Positions 7,651-14,280 of a stretch of DNA of 14,827 bases are shown here, one piece after another. The notes under the pieces are model-generated. The model made no database searches, had not been told where the DNA came from, and saw only the letters and a list, made by a program, of their open reading frames with translations. Within the stretch, counting starts at the first letter, position 1. Every line of letters starts with the position of its first letter. The stretch is from Candidatus Margulisiibacteriota bacterium (GTDB lineage Bacteria; Margulisbacteria; WOR-1; O2-12-FULL-45-9): the NCBI GenBank assembly GCA_030018645.1, contig JASEHX010000022.1, positions 1-14,827 of the forward strand. The letters run 5' to 3'. Made by a program: the position numbers and the translations under genes.

Positions 7651-9535
7651 AATAAAGCTTCCCCAAACTCTCCGCAGCCTTACTGGCAAGCAGCTTGACC
7701 AAGTGGCGGCAGAAGTAAGGCAGAAAATAATTGAAGTTATTGCCAAGAACGGCGGCCACTTAGCCCCAAGCTTGGGGGCGATTGAACTAGCGGTTGCCCT
7801 ACATACGACTTTTGATACACCACAGGATAAAATCATCTGGGATGTCGGCCACCAGGCCTATGCGCACAAAATTTTAACCGGCCGGCTTGAGCAGTTTTCC
7901 AGCATTCGGACTCTGGGCGGCATTTCCGGGTTTCCCAAGCCAGAAGAGAGCCCGTTCGACTCTTTTGCTGTCGGACATGCCTCAACCTCTATTTCTGCGG
8001 GGTTGGGAATGGTAAAGGCGCGCGACTTGAAAGGCGAAAAATATTTTGTGGTAGCGGTTATTGGAGACGGGTCGCTTAGCGGAGGATTGGCTTTTGAGGG
8101 GGTCAATAATGTTGACGGCCTCAAAACCAATTTTATTGTAATTTTGAATGACAACGAAATGTCCATTTCAAAAAATGTCGGGGCAATGTCCAATTACCTT
8201 ACATCGGTTGCCACCAGTGATGTTTACCAGGAATTACGCAATCGAATTGAGAAGCTGGTAAAGCGCATACCGCGGGTCGGCGTATCGCTTTTTGCGGCCG
8301 CCAAGAAATTTAAGGACCGCACCAAGCATATAGTGGTTGATTTTAAAGTAAATGTTTTGTTTGAAGAATTGGGCTTCAAATATTTCGGTCCCATTGACGG
8401 GCATAATATTCCGCTTATCATGAGCACTCTCCAGCATGCCAAAGAAGTAGAGGGGCCGGTTATTATCCATGTGCTGACCAAGAAAGGAAAAGGGTACCCG
8501 CCTGCCGAAAAAGAACCCAGCCGTTTCCACGGCACCGGTCCGTTTGAGATTATTTCCGGCAAACCTTTGAATGGGAATGGGAGGTCTTATACTTCAGTGT
8601 TTGGTGATACTATTGTAAAGATTGCCGAAAAAGATCCGCGGATTGTGGGAATTACCGCGGCGATGATTGACGGGACAGGGCTGGAAGATTTTGCCAAAAA
8701 ATTCCCCGGCCGCTTTTTTGATGTGGGGATTGCGGAAGAACACGCCGTAGAATTTGCCGCTGGGTTAGCTTCTTCCGGGATGAAACCGGTAGTGGCAATT
8801 TATTCTACTTTCCTGCAAAGGGCTTATGACCAAATTGTACAGGATGTTTGCCTGCAGAATTTACCAGTGATCTTTTGCCTTGATCGGGCAGGAATTGTTG
8901 GCGAAGACGGCCCCACCCATCACGGATTATTTGATATGGCATATTTGCGCTCTATTCCCAACATGATCGTAATGGCGCCCAAAGACGAGAATGAATTTGT
9001 TGCCATGATGAATACCGCAGTCCAGCATAATGGGCCGATTGCAGTACGCTATCCGCGTGGAGCAGGCCCTGAAATTTCGCCAGATTCCGACCCCGAATTA
9101 ATTAAGGTTGGCAAAGGCGAAAGTGCTTTTCACTCCAAGCTCCCAGCTCCAAACTCCAAGCTATGTATTTTTGCTATCGGCTCGATGGTTTATCCGTCAA
9201 TTGAAGCGGCCAAGCTGCTGGAAAATGAGGGCATTGCCGCCACTGTCTTTAATGCGCGGTTTGTTAAACCTTTAGACAAAAAGGCCATTGTTCACTTGGC
9301 CAAAGAGGTTGATAGGATTGTCACGGTTGAGGAAGGGGTGCTGGAAGGCGGATTTGGATCGGCGGTGGCGGAATTATTAATTGATGAAGAAATTACTCTT
9401 CCTATTCAGCGGATTGGTTTGCCTGACAAATTTATCGAACAAGGCAAGCGGCAGGAATTGCTGGGAATATATGGATTAACGGCTGATGGGATATACACGA
9501 AAATAGCGAAAGGGAAACGCGTAATTAACGGGTAA
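7631..9535 (+). CDS. dxs: 1-deoxy-D-xylulose-5-phosphate synthase
   Basis: Dxs condenses pyruvate and glyceraldehyde 3-phosphate using thiamine diphosphate, the committed first MEP step. From the ATG at 7631 the protein has 634 residues (E. coli has 620). Domain I shows His43 (GGHLAPSLG), DVGHQAYAHK with His74, the ThDP/Mg motif GDGSLSGG (145-152) and NDNEMSIS (173-180). Domain II has catalytic Glu in GIAEEHAV (366-373), YDQIVQDV (399-406) and PTHHGLFD (428-435). A C-terminal transketolase domain follows. A TTG at 7604 in frame would add nine poor residues and is rejected. The ATG lies 20 bp inside the DUF212 gene without an SD, so translation is probably coupled. A repeat-derived insertion of about six residues occurs near residues 501-511. 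Last gene of its operon. Confidence 0.96.
   Translation: MESLLDKIKLPQTLRSLTGKQLDQVAAEVRQKIIEVIAKNGGHLAPSLGAIELAVALHTTFDTPQDKIIWDVGHQAYAHKILTGRLEQFSSIRTLGGISGFPKPEESPFDSFAVGHASTSISAGLGMVKARDLKGEKYFVVAVIGDGSLSGGLAFEGVNNVDGLKTNFIVILNDNEMSISKNVGAMSNYLTSVATSDVYQELRNRIEKLVKRIPRVGVSLFAAAKKFKDRTKHIVVDFKVNVLFEELGFKYFGPIDGHNIPLIMSTLQHAKEVEGPVIIHVLTKKGKGYPPAEKEPSRFHGTGPFEIISGKPLNGNGRSYTSVFGDTIVKIAEKDPRIVGITAAMIDGTGLEDFAKKFPGRFFDVGIAEEHAVEFAAGLASSGMKPVVAIYSTFLQRAYDQIVQDVCLQNLPVIFCLDRAGIVGEDGPTHHGLFDMAYLRSIPNMIVMAPKDENEFVAMMNTAVQHNGPIAVRYPRGAGPEISPDSDPELIKVGKGESAFHSKLPAPNSKLCIFAIGSMVYPSIEAAKLLENEGIAATVFNARFVKPLDKKAIVHLAKEVDRIVTVEEGVLEGGFGSAVAELLIDEEITLPIQRIGLPDKFIEQGKRQELLGIYGLTADGIYTKIAKGKRVING
9133..9162 (+). 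repeat. In-frame CTCCAAGCTCCCAGCTCCAA-type mini-repeat inside dxs
   Basis: A purine-poor tandem of CTCCAA(G/A)CTCC-like units, coding for SKLPAPNSKL (502-511) of Dxs. Compared with E. coli Dxs (GKG...KLAILNFG) the segment is longer by about six residues. The unit is unlike surrounding codons and unlike the repeat in ispD. It sits at the linker between the pyrimidine-binding and C-terminal domains, where an insertion is tolerable. Confidence 0.65.
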
Positions 9536-9578
9536 GCGGATGTTTAAATATTTAAGATATTCGGACCATTCATCCGCT
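9535..9578. terminator. Inverted repeat just after dxs (possible terminator or element boundary)
   Basis: AGCGGATG (9535-9542) and CATCCGCT (9571-9578) are perfect 8-bp complements separated by 28 nt. The loop contains a perfect 12-bp palindrome TTAAATATTTAA (9544-9555). No T-run follows, so this is not a canonical intrinsic terminator. It is the only hairpin between dxs and the transposase remnant and may be the transcript end. Confidence 0.3.
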
Positions 9579-9831
9579 AAAAATTGGGCAAAGGGAAAAT
9601 CGGATAAGGAGAGGAAGATGGATAAAAAAATGAGATATTTCCTGTTGGGAGCCGCTCTTTATCGAGCTAAAAGACAAGCTTTGTGCTAAAGGCAAACATA
9701 TTCAGGTAGCTTATGGGGCAGTCGCCAACAAATTTCTGCGGGTGGCTTTTTCGATGATGCTTCGGAAAAGTAATTTTATCCCTGATTACGAAAACGAAAG
9801 GGAGAAGAAATGCCTAACTCAACCCGCATGA
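9540..9831 (+). pseudogene. Decayed C-terminal fragment of an IS110-family transposase
   Basis: Two adjacent reading frames give transposase-like peptide. From 9540 to 9689 a 49-codon frame contains MDKKMRYFLLGAALYRA, like the helix that follows the Transposase_20 domain in IS110 proteins. From 9661 to 9831 a second frame reads through KDKLCAKGKHIQVAYGAV and NKFLRVAFSMMLRKSNF, matching the typical IS110 C-terminal pattern (GKHxxVAxGAVAxK followed by a hydrophobic helix). The frames are offset and several expected residues between them are missing, so there is a deletion with frameshift. The N-terminal DEDD catalytic half is absent. It cannot code for active transposase. The call rests on remembered family patterns, not a search. 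Confidence 0.6.
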
Positions 9832-9886
9832 GCGGAACACCAAGGTTTTAAAGCCTCAAATCCCAATTAATCGGAAAATTTCAAGA

Positions 9887-10018
9887 GGTACTGCAAAGTA
9901 GCCTCGACTGAGTGCGCGAGGCCGCCTTACCCAAACAATTTAGTGGCACGGAAAGTTTGTGGAGCTTTTAAGCTCGGTATTACCTGAATGTGTGGTTTGG
10001 AGTAAGGTGGTTACCTTA
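9887..10018 (+). ncRNA. Candidate structured RNA downstream of the IS110 remnant
   Basis: Several stems lie in a row. TACT-GCAA-AGTA (9889-9900) is a hairpin with a GNRA tetraloop. GCCTCG (9901-9906) pairs with CGAGGC (9917-9922). Positions 9922-9936 pair with 9995-10010 as a 15-bp stem with one bulged A (10001) and one G-U pair, enclosing about 58 nt that contain the hairpin GAGCTTTTAAGCTC (9962-9975). TAAGGT-GGTT-ACCTTA (10003-10018) is an alternative hairpin sharing the right arm. No coding frame explains these. Known IS110/IS1111 elements encode a guide (bridge/seek) RNA in their noncoding ends, downstream of the transposase in IS1111-type elements; this is the most natural reading but unproven. 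Confidence 0.45.
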
Positions 10019-10266
10019 AGCCCGAGAAAAAGGAGGTGAGCCGGAACAGACCATAAACAGGGTTTTAAAAAATGTTAAAAACCCTGGCAGAGATTCTTTG
10101 TGTCTGGGGAAAAAGAAAGTTTGACAAAGTTTGCACGGAGCTTTTCACCCAGTAATCGTCGCCCACGCGAAAAAATATCCAGCCATTCCTTCAGGGACAC
10201 CTGCGCCACGCATAAAGTCATTCGCAAGCACCACCCGCGGGAAAAAGCTGAGGAACCGGAATGGAT

Positions 10267-10295
10267 TTGACTTGACGATAAATATCGTGGATAAT
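10267..10295 (+). promoter_or_regulatory. Strong putative promoter with nested operator-like dyad, upstream of the membrane protein/response regulator pair
   Basis: TTGACT (10267-10272, 5 of 6) and GATAAT (10290-10295, 5 of 6) have the ideal 17-bp spacer. Inside the spacer lies the dyad ACGATA-AA-TATCGT (10275-10288), a plausible site for a dimeric regulator that would block polymerase. Expected transcription start is near 10302. A five-codon frame (10305-10322, MGNWA) ends in an ATGA overlap with the ATG at 10319 and may be a leader. Confidence 0.55.
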
Positions 10296-10318
10296 TTAGG
10301 CACAATGGGAAATTGGGC

Positions 10319-10792
10319 ATGAGCACCATCGATAATTTCCTCTCGACGCATAAAGTCATTTTTATCGTCTTCGCAATTCTAATTTTGCCGTTTGTCCTTG
10401 TCTGGTCCTTAGTCTACGGCGTCATTGTCGGTATTATCGGCATTACGGTCGATCGCTTCGAATCGGTGAGAAAATATATTCGCCAGGATGCGATCGAACT
10501 TTTAAAATATCCCAAGTGGAAAGAGGAATGCTGGAAAGCTGCCTGCTTGAGAGGCATCGATATGGCAGAACAAAGGAAGGAAGTCGAGAGAGCTTTCGCG
10601 GAAAAAAGAAAAAAAGCCCCCGGGATGATTGGGCGCATTATTCAGGACATTTTGATTTTTGGGATTATGCTCTATCCTCTATTGCTTATCTGGGGAATTC
10701 TCATCGGACCGATCCGGGCTTTTCTGGAATGTTATAAATGGTGCTATAAAACCTGGTACGGTTATTCGATCTATAAAGGAGTTGGTCAATAA
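10319..10792 (+). CDS. Small membrane protein of unknown function, paired with a response regulator
   Basis: I do not recognise this family. The ATG at 10319 gives 157 residues; a TTG at 10313 would add two. A hydrophobic N-terminal stretch (about 13-44) could cross the membrane as a helical hairpin. A charged central region (45-105) is rich in Lys, Glu and Arg, with Cys71 and Cys76. A second hydrophobic stretch (about 107-135) is followed by an aromatic, Cys-containing tail (ECYKWCYKTWYGYS, 137-150). The likely topology puts the charged middle on one side of the membrane. The SD is weak (GGGAAATTGGG). Its stop shares one base with the next ATG (TAATG), so it is co-translated with the response regulator, for which it could be a membrane partner or sensor accessory. 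Promoter with dyad lies just upstream. Confidence 0.75.
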   Translation: MSTIDNFLSTHKVIFIVFAILILPFVLVWSLVYGVIVGIIGITVDRFESVRKYIRQDAIELLKYPKWKEECWKAACLRGIDMAEQRKEVERAFAEKRKKAPGMIGRIIQDILIFGIMLYPLLLIWGILIGPIRAFLECYKWCYKTWYGYSIYKGVGQ

Positions 10793-11301
10793 TGGAAAAA
10801 CCGTTGATTTTAGTGGTGGAAGATGATCCGCCTATGGCTGACCATATTGCAAAGACGCTTGAGGAAACTGAAAGATATAGATCGGCAGTTGCTCACAATG
10901 GAATTGAAGCTTTTGAGGTTTTGGACAAACATAAGCGGTTTTTAGGGTTGGCGGAAAGTGAAATCAAGTGTGTTATTTTAGACCTGAAAATGCCGGAAAT
11001 GGACGGCCTGCAGTTTATAAGGGAGTTCCGCAAGAAAGAACCATTTTACAAATTAATGCCGATCATTATCCTTACCGCTTACGAAGACCAGGAAAAGCTA
11101 AATGTGACCACCAGTCCATCGGTGGGGAAAGCTGCCGCGTATCTGCGCAAGCCCTTTAACCGGCAGGAATTAATAGACACCGTCGACCGTGTTTTTCAGG
11201 AAGAAATAGGGCACATGATCGATGAAACGCGCGAGAAAAAGTACGCGCGATTAGAAGCATTGGAAAAAGAAAAGAAAAAAAGCGCGGGCGAAACCGGATA
11301 G
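10792..11301 (+). CDS. Single-domain response regulator (CheY-like receiver)
   Basis: The 169-residue protein is a receiver domain (about 5-137) with a Lys/Glu-rich helical tail (about 138-169) and no DNA-binding or enzymatic output. The receiver has acidic residues Asp11 and Asp12 (VVEDD), phosphoacceptor Asp64 in VILDLKMPEMDG, switch Thr95 (ILTAYE) and Lys120 in LRKPF. The segment between strands 2 and 3 is slightly longer than usual (LDKHKRFLGLAESEI). AAGGAG at 10776-10781 lies 10 nt before the ATG, and the start overlaps the upstream stop by one base. The gene ends one base from the stop of the histidine kinase on the opposite strand. The kinase is the obvious partner by location, but pairing is inferred. 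It likely acts through protein contact, possibly with its membrane-protein neighbour. Confidence 0.92.
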   Translation: MEKPLILVVEDDPPMADHIAKTLEETERYRSAVAHNGIEAFEVLDKHKRFLGLAESEIKCVILDLKMPEMDGLQFIREFRKKEPFYKLMPIIILTAYEDQEKLNVTTSPSVGKAAAYLRKPFNRQELIDTVDRVFQEEIGHMIDETREKKYARLEALEKEKKKSAGETG

Positions 11302-11302
11302 A

Positions 11303-13249
11303 CTATTTTTTCAGCGCCTTAAGCTGTATTTTAAAGGTTGAACCAACCCCAACCTTGCTTTTTACCTCAATTTTACCCAGGTGCTCTCGAATAATGCGAA
11401 AAACAATGGATAGTCCTAATCCTCGGCCTTTAGTTACATGCGTGCTAAAAAACGGTTCAAAGATTTTTTCCATGTTCTCTTCCGGAATTCCCGCTCCGGT
11501 GTCCGAAACTTCAGCGTAAACCACAGGCTCGTTGTCCTCAACGCCGGGATAAGTAGAAATCTTCAAATCTCCTCCACCGGATATCGATTCTACGGAATTT
11601 TTAATGAGATTGATAAATACCGTTTGCAAATCTTCTTTGTCCCCCCTAATTAAAGGTATCGGCTTTAATTCTTTAATAAGACGGACGCCATTAATGGGAA
11701 AATATGATATAGCGGATTCGATTATTTTATTCAAATCGAGTTCAATTTCCTGATGTTCCCTTGGGCTGCCAATTCGCGACGTGCTTTCAACAATATCAAT
11801 GGTCCGATCAAGTTGAGTCAAAGCGAGCCCTTTAAACCATTCCAAATAAGTCGCATCCCTTGGCGTGTCCGTCAGTCGCTCCGTTTCTCCCCTGACTATT
11901 CCTAAAGGCGTGCGTATCTCATGGTTATATTCCTGAATCAAATTCGCCATTGAAGCGATTTTCTCCGAGCGAGCAAGGAGTCTCTCGGTATCATAGAGCT
12001 TTTTCTGGGTGGCCTCAAAACTTCTTTTAATCGTCTCATAAGCTTGAACGCGGTCAAGGATGGCTAAAATTTGAACCTGTAAGGTCTGAAAAAGCCGCAG
12101 GTCCTTCTCATCATAAGAATCTTCTGATTCCTTTTCTCCCAGTTTGATTGTGCCTTCTATCCCCTGGGTTGATGAAAAAGGAATTTCCAGATTTTTACCG
12201 CTTCGTTTGATTTCTTTTGTCTTTGGAATTTCATCGCCCGTAAAAATTTCAATGCTCTTTATCTTTATTGTATTCTTAAGTTCGTTAGCGATTGTTTCAA
12301 ATGCTTCCTGGCGATCCATAACTGGCACAAGCTTGAGCGCGATGCTGTTGAGAAGCTCCTCCGGTTTGTACCAACTGATCCATTTGTCTACCGGGGTTTG
12401 AATAAACTCGCGCAACCTGTGCGCACCCCAGGCCCAGAAGAGAGCAAGCAGAGCATTGGCGACGACCAATACTGGTTGCAGCCAGACAACCGAATTCAGC
12501 AAGACGAACGAAGCAATTAAAAGAATTCCCACTAAACTATAGGCCGTATTCCGACCTATAATTACTTTAATGTCCATGAGTTCGGTTTTAGTTATGGCGT
12601 AGGCAATGATTGTAACAAGAATCAAGGAATTGTAAGGGCCGACCCAAATATATTTATAATTTCCCATCAATATGAGGTAAAGGTTGAAATAAGTGCCAAC
12701 GATACTTGTTAGTATTGTGGCAAGCAAGACATACAATAGCTGAGTTCGATACAACCCGGCAGCTTTTCTAAAGGTTTTAAATATTAGATATAGGGCGTAA
12801 ATAACATACGCGGAAAAATAAAAGCCAAACAAGGGGTATAAGTAACCCAATATACTTTCCTTTCCCCAACTTCTATACACTATATCCTTTATTAACGGAC
12901 CCGGCATAAAAACTGCTACGAGAATAAAAAGATTTGGTATATGGAGCAAAACTCTTTTAAATATATTTAAACGGCTCTCTGTTAGAAGTAGAGAAAAATG
13001 CAGAAAAGTACTTGCTATCAGACCAGAGGTGAAAATAAATTCTCGGTTCCAAAACAAAGCAGCCGAATAATTATCCGTCAATCTAAACATAACGATCCCT
13101 AAAGTCCACATTCCCACGCTCAAAGTTGAAGCGGCAAATGTTAAAAATATTTCTTTTTTGGGGGATTTAAATAATATTAAAAAGATCAATAAAACATCAA
13201 AAGCAATGGCAAGAAAAAGGAAAAGATTAATATAAAAATCAATTATCAT
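11303..13249 (-). CDS. Multi-TM sensor histidine kinase, candidate signal receptor
   Basis: A 648-residue inner-membrane sensor kinase. Residues 1-285 hold about eight or nine hydrophobic helices, like the 7TM histidine-kinase N-terminal module plus an extra helix pair near 236-277. A GAF-like region follows (about 296-400), then a coiled-coil helix (402-432). The HisKA dimerisation helix carries phospho-His443 in YNHEIRTPLG. The ATPase domain has the N box NLIKNSVES (547-555), G1 DTGAGIP (583-589), F box FEPFFST (597-603) and G2 GRGLGLSIV (608-616). All catalytic motifs are intact. The ATG overlaps the methyltransferase stop (ATGA), so the two are translationally coupled. A multipass sensor next to a methyltransferase fits detection of a small lipophilic molecule, as with PhcS/LuxN-type receptors. 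The ligand is unknown. Confidence 0.93.
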   Translation of the reverse strand: MIIDFYINLFLFLAIAFDVLLIFLILFKSPKKEIFLTFAASTLSVGMWTLGIVMFRLTDNYSAALFWNREFIFTSGLIASTFLHFSLLLTESRLNIFKRVLLHIPNLFILVAVFMPGPLIKDIVYRSWGKESILGYLYPLFGFYFSAYVIYALYLIFKTFRKAAGLYRTQLLYVLLATILTSIVGTYFNLYLILMGNYKYIWVGPYNSLILVTIIAYAITKTELMDIKVIIGRNTAYSLVGILLIASFVLLNSVVWLQPVLVVANALLALFWAWGAHRLREFIQTPVDKWISWYKPEELLNSIALKLVPVMDRQEAFETIANELKNTIKIKSIEIFTGDEIPKTKEIKRSGKNLEIPFSSTQGIEGTIKLGEKESEDSYDEKDLRLFQTLQVQILAILDRVQAYETIKRSFEATQKKLYDTERLLARSEKIASMANLIQEYNHEIRTPLGIVRGETERLTDTPRDATYLEWFKGLALTQLDRTIDIVESTSRIGSPREHQEIELDLNKIIESAISYFPINGVRLIKELKPIPLIRGDKEDLQTVFINLIKNSVESISGGGDLKISTYPGVEDNEPVVYAEVSDTGAGIPEENMEKIFEPFFSTHVTKGRGLGLSIVFRIIREHLGKIEVKSKVGVGSTFKIQLKALKK

Positions 13250-14280
13250 AATTTATGAATAGTTAGAAATATGTTCATTTTTGTTTCTTCTTCGTGGGTG
13301 ATCTCAAGATTTTTAACATCATTGATTTTTTCAGTTAATTTTATCATTACATCTTCAGTGCGATAGTTAATAAACCACTCTCCAAGAATTTCGGTAAAAG
13401 CCCTATGCCTGGATTGTGCTGAAACATTGCCGAGGATCAACCTCGCGCCAGGTTTAAGCCTCAAGTAAAACACCTCTATTATTCTTGCGGCAATTTTATC
13501 GCTAAAATAATCAATTAATCCGGAAGAATATATCATGTCCTGCTGGTCAAGCAAAGACTCGACTTTTTCGGGCCTTAATAGATTTTTTATATTGGCGTTT
13601 ATATACTGAATATTGAATTTAACGTCCTTTTCTTTTGCCAGACGATCCACTTGTTCTTTTACATATTTTAATGCTAACGGCTCAAAGTCCAATAATGTAA
13701 ATATAGCATTTTGCGCGGCTGGGATTTCGGATAGGACTTCAACAATCTCAATTGCCGGGCCACTGGCAATACTGGCTATTCTGGGACAGGACTTATCTTT
13801 AATGGCATCTATAATGCGCTTTTTGTAAAAGTCCTTCCGGTTATGATTTGCTCTTGCTTCAGGGACATGCATTGAATATCTATGAATCAGCTTTGCGTAT
13901 GTAGAATCGCCTTCATATCCATTCTCATAAAGATAAATCATTAATACGTAATCGCCAGCATATCCTAAAGGCTTGTCGTAGACTCTTTTGTTGTAGGGGG
14001 ATACTTCAAAGTAGGGAATCAGTACATTCTGATAAAGCTTGCGGTGTCTTTGCATTTCCTCTTCCGAAAAATCCTGTGACAATTGCCATATTTTTAGGAA
14101 ATGTTCATCTAGGACGGAAAAAACATTCTCTTTATGCTTATTGATAAAATCAATCTGCTGATCTAAATTTGGAGAAATCCGATCAAATTCTTCACATGTA
14201 GATTTGATACGATCTAAAACGGATCTTATCTTTTGCGTTTCATCAACAAATTCGTAATTATATATTTCTTTTATAAACAT
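13246..14280 (-). CDS. SAM-dependent methyltransferase, PhcB-like (possible autoinducer synthase)
   Basis: The 344-residue protein has a helical N-terminal region (1-90), the signature KPLGYAGDYVLM (103-114) with EGDSTYAKLIHRYS (123-136), and a class I methyltransferase fold: motif I IASIASGPAIEI (168-179), acidic post-I LLDFEP (196-201), DMIYSSGLIDYFSD (248-261) and LKPGARLILGN (275-285). The GYAGDY-plus-SGPAxEI layout matches, from memory, proteins annotated as 3-hydroxypalmitic acid methyl ester biosynthesis methyltransferase (PhcB of Ralstonia). Such an enzyme would methylate a 3-hydroxy fatty acid to make a diffusible signal. It is followed by the sensor kinase with a 4-bp overlap. Codons are visibly more AT-rich than in the housekeeping genes. 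The substrate is not shown by sequence; a generic methyltransferase of the same fold is the alternative. Confidence 0.8.
   Translation of the reverse strand: MFIKEIYNYEFVDETQKIRSVLDRIKSTCEEFDRISPNLDQQIDFINKHKENVFSVLDEHFLKIWQLSQDFSEEEMQRHRKLYQNVLIPYFEVSPYNKRVYDKPLGYAGDYVLMIYLYENGYEGDSTYAKLIHRYSMHVPEARANHNRKDFYKKRIIDAIKDKSCPRIASIASGPAIEIVEVLSEIPAAQNAIFTLLDFEPLALKYVKEQVDRLAKEKDVKFNIQYINANIKNLLRPEKVESLLDQQDMIYSSGLIDYFSDKIAARIIEVFYLRLKPGARLILGNVSAQSRHRAFTEILGEWFINYRTEDVMIKLTEKINDVKNLEITHEEETKMNIFLTIHKL

Larger units (their letters stand above)
9832..10312. other. Gene-poor stretch between the transposase remnant and the signalling block
   Basis: Besides the structured segment described separately, it holds AAAGGAGGTGA at 10029-10039, a perfect match to the anti-SD, with no start codon at usable distance. 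A 9-bp perfect hairpin follows: CAGGGTTTT (10058-10066) with AAAACCCTG (10078-10086), loop 11 nt. A 27-codon frame (10072-10155, MLKTLAEILCVWGKRK...) has no SD of its own and is not convincing. A 15-mer ACGCATAAAGTCATT at 10208-10222 recurs at 10346-10360. The rest, about 10090-10260, shows nothing recognisable on either strand and may be relic sequence. Confidence 0.5.

Noticed and set aside
9901..9922. Group II intron 5' end suggested by GTGCGCGAG
   Set aside because: No domain V hairpin or reverse-transcriptase sequence nearby; the bases are better explained as a simple hairpin.
10025..10045. Possible antisense 16S rRNA 3' end
   Set aside because: The match to the reverse complement of the 16S tail stops after AAAGGAGGTGA; flanking bases do not match, so it is only an SD-like sequence.
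10131..10322. 63-codon + strand frame and its antisense partner (10145-10351, -)
   Set aside because: Neither has an SD or a recognisable motif; the - frame looks mildly membrane-like but crosses the strong promoter and the start of the next gene.
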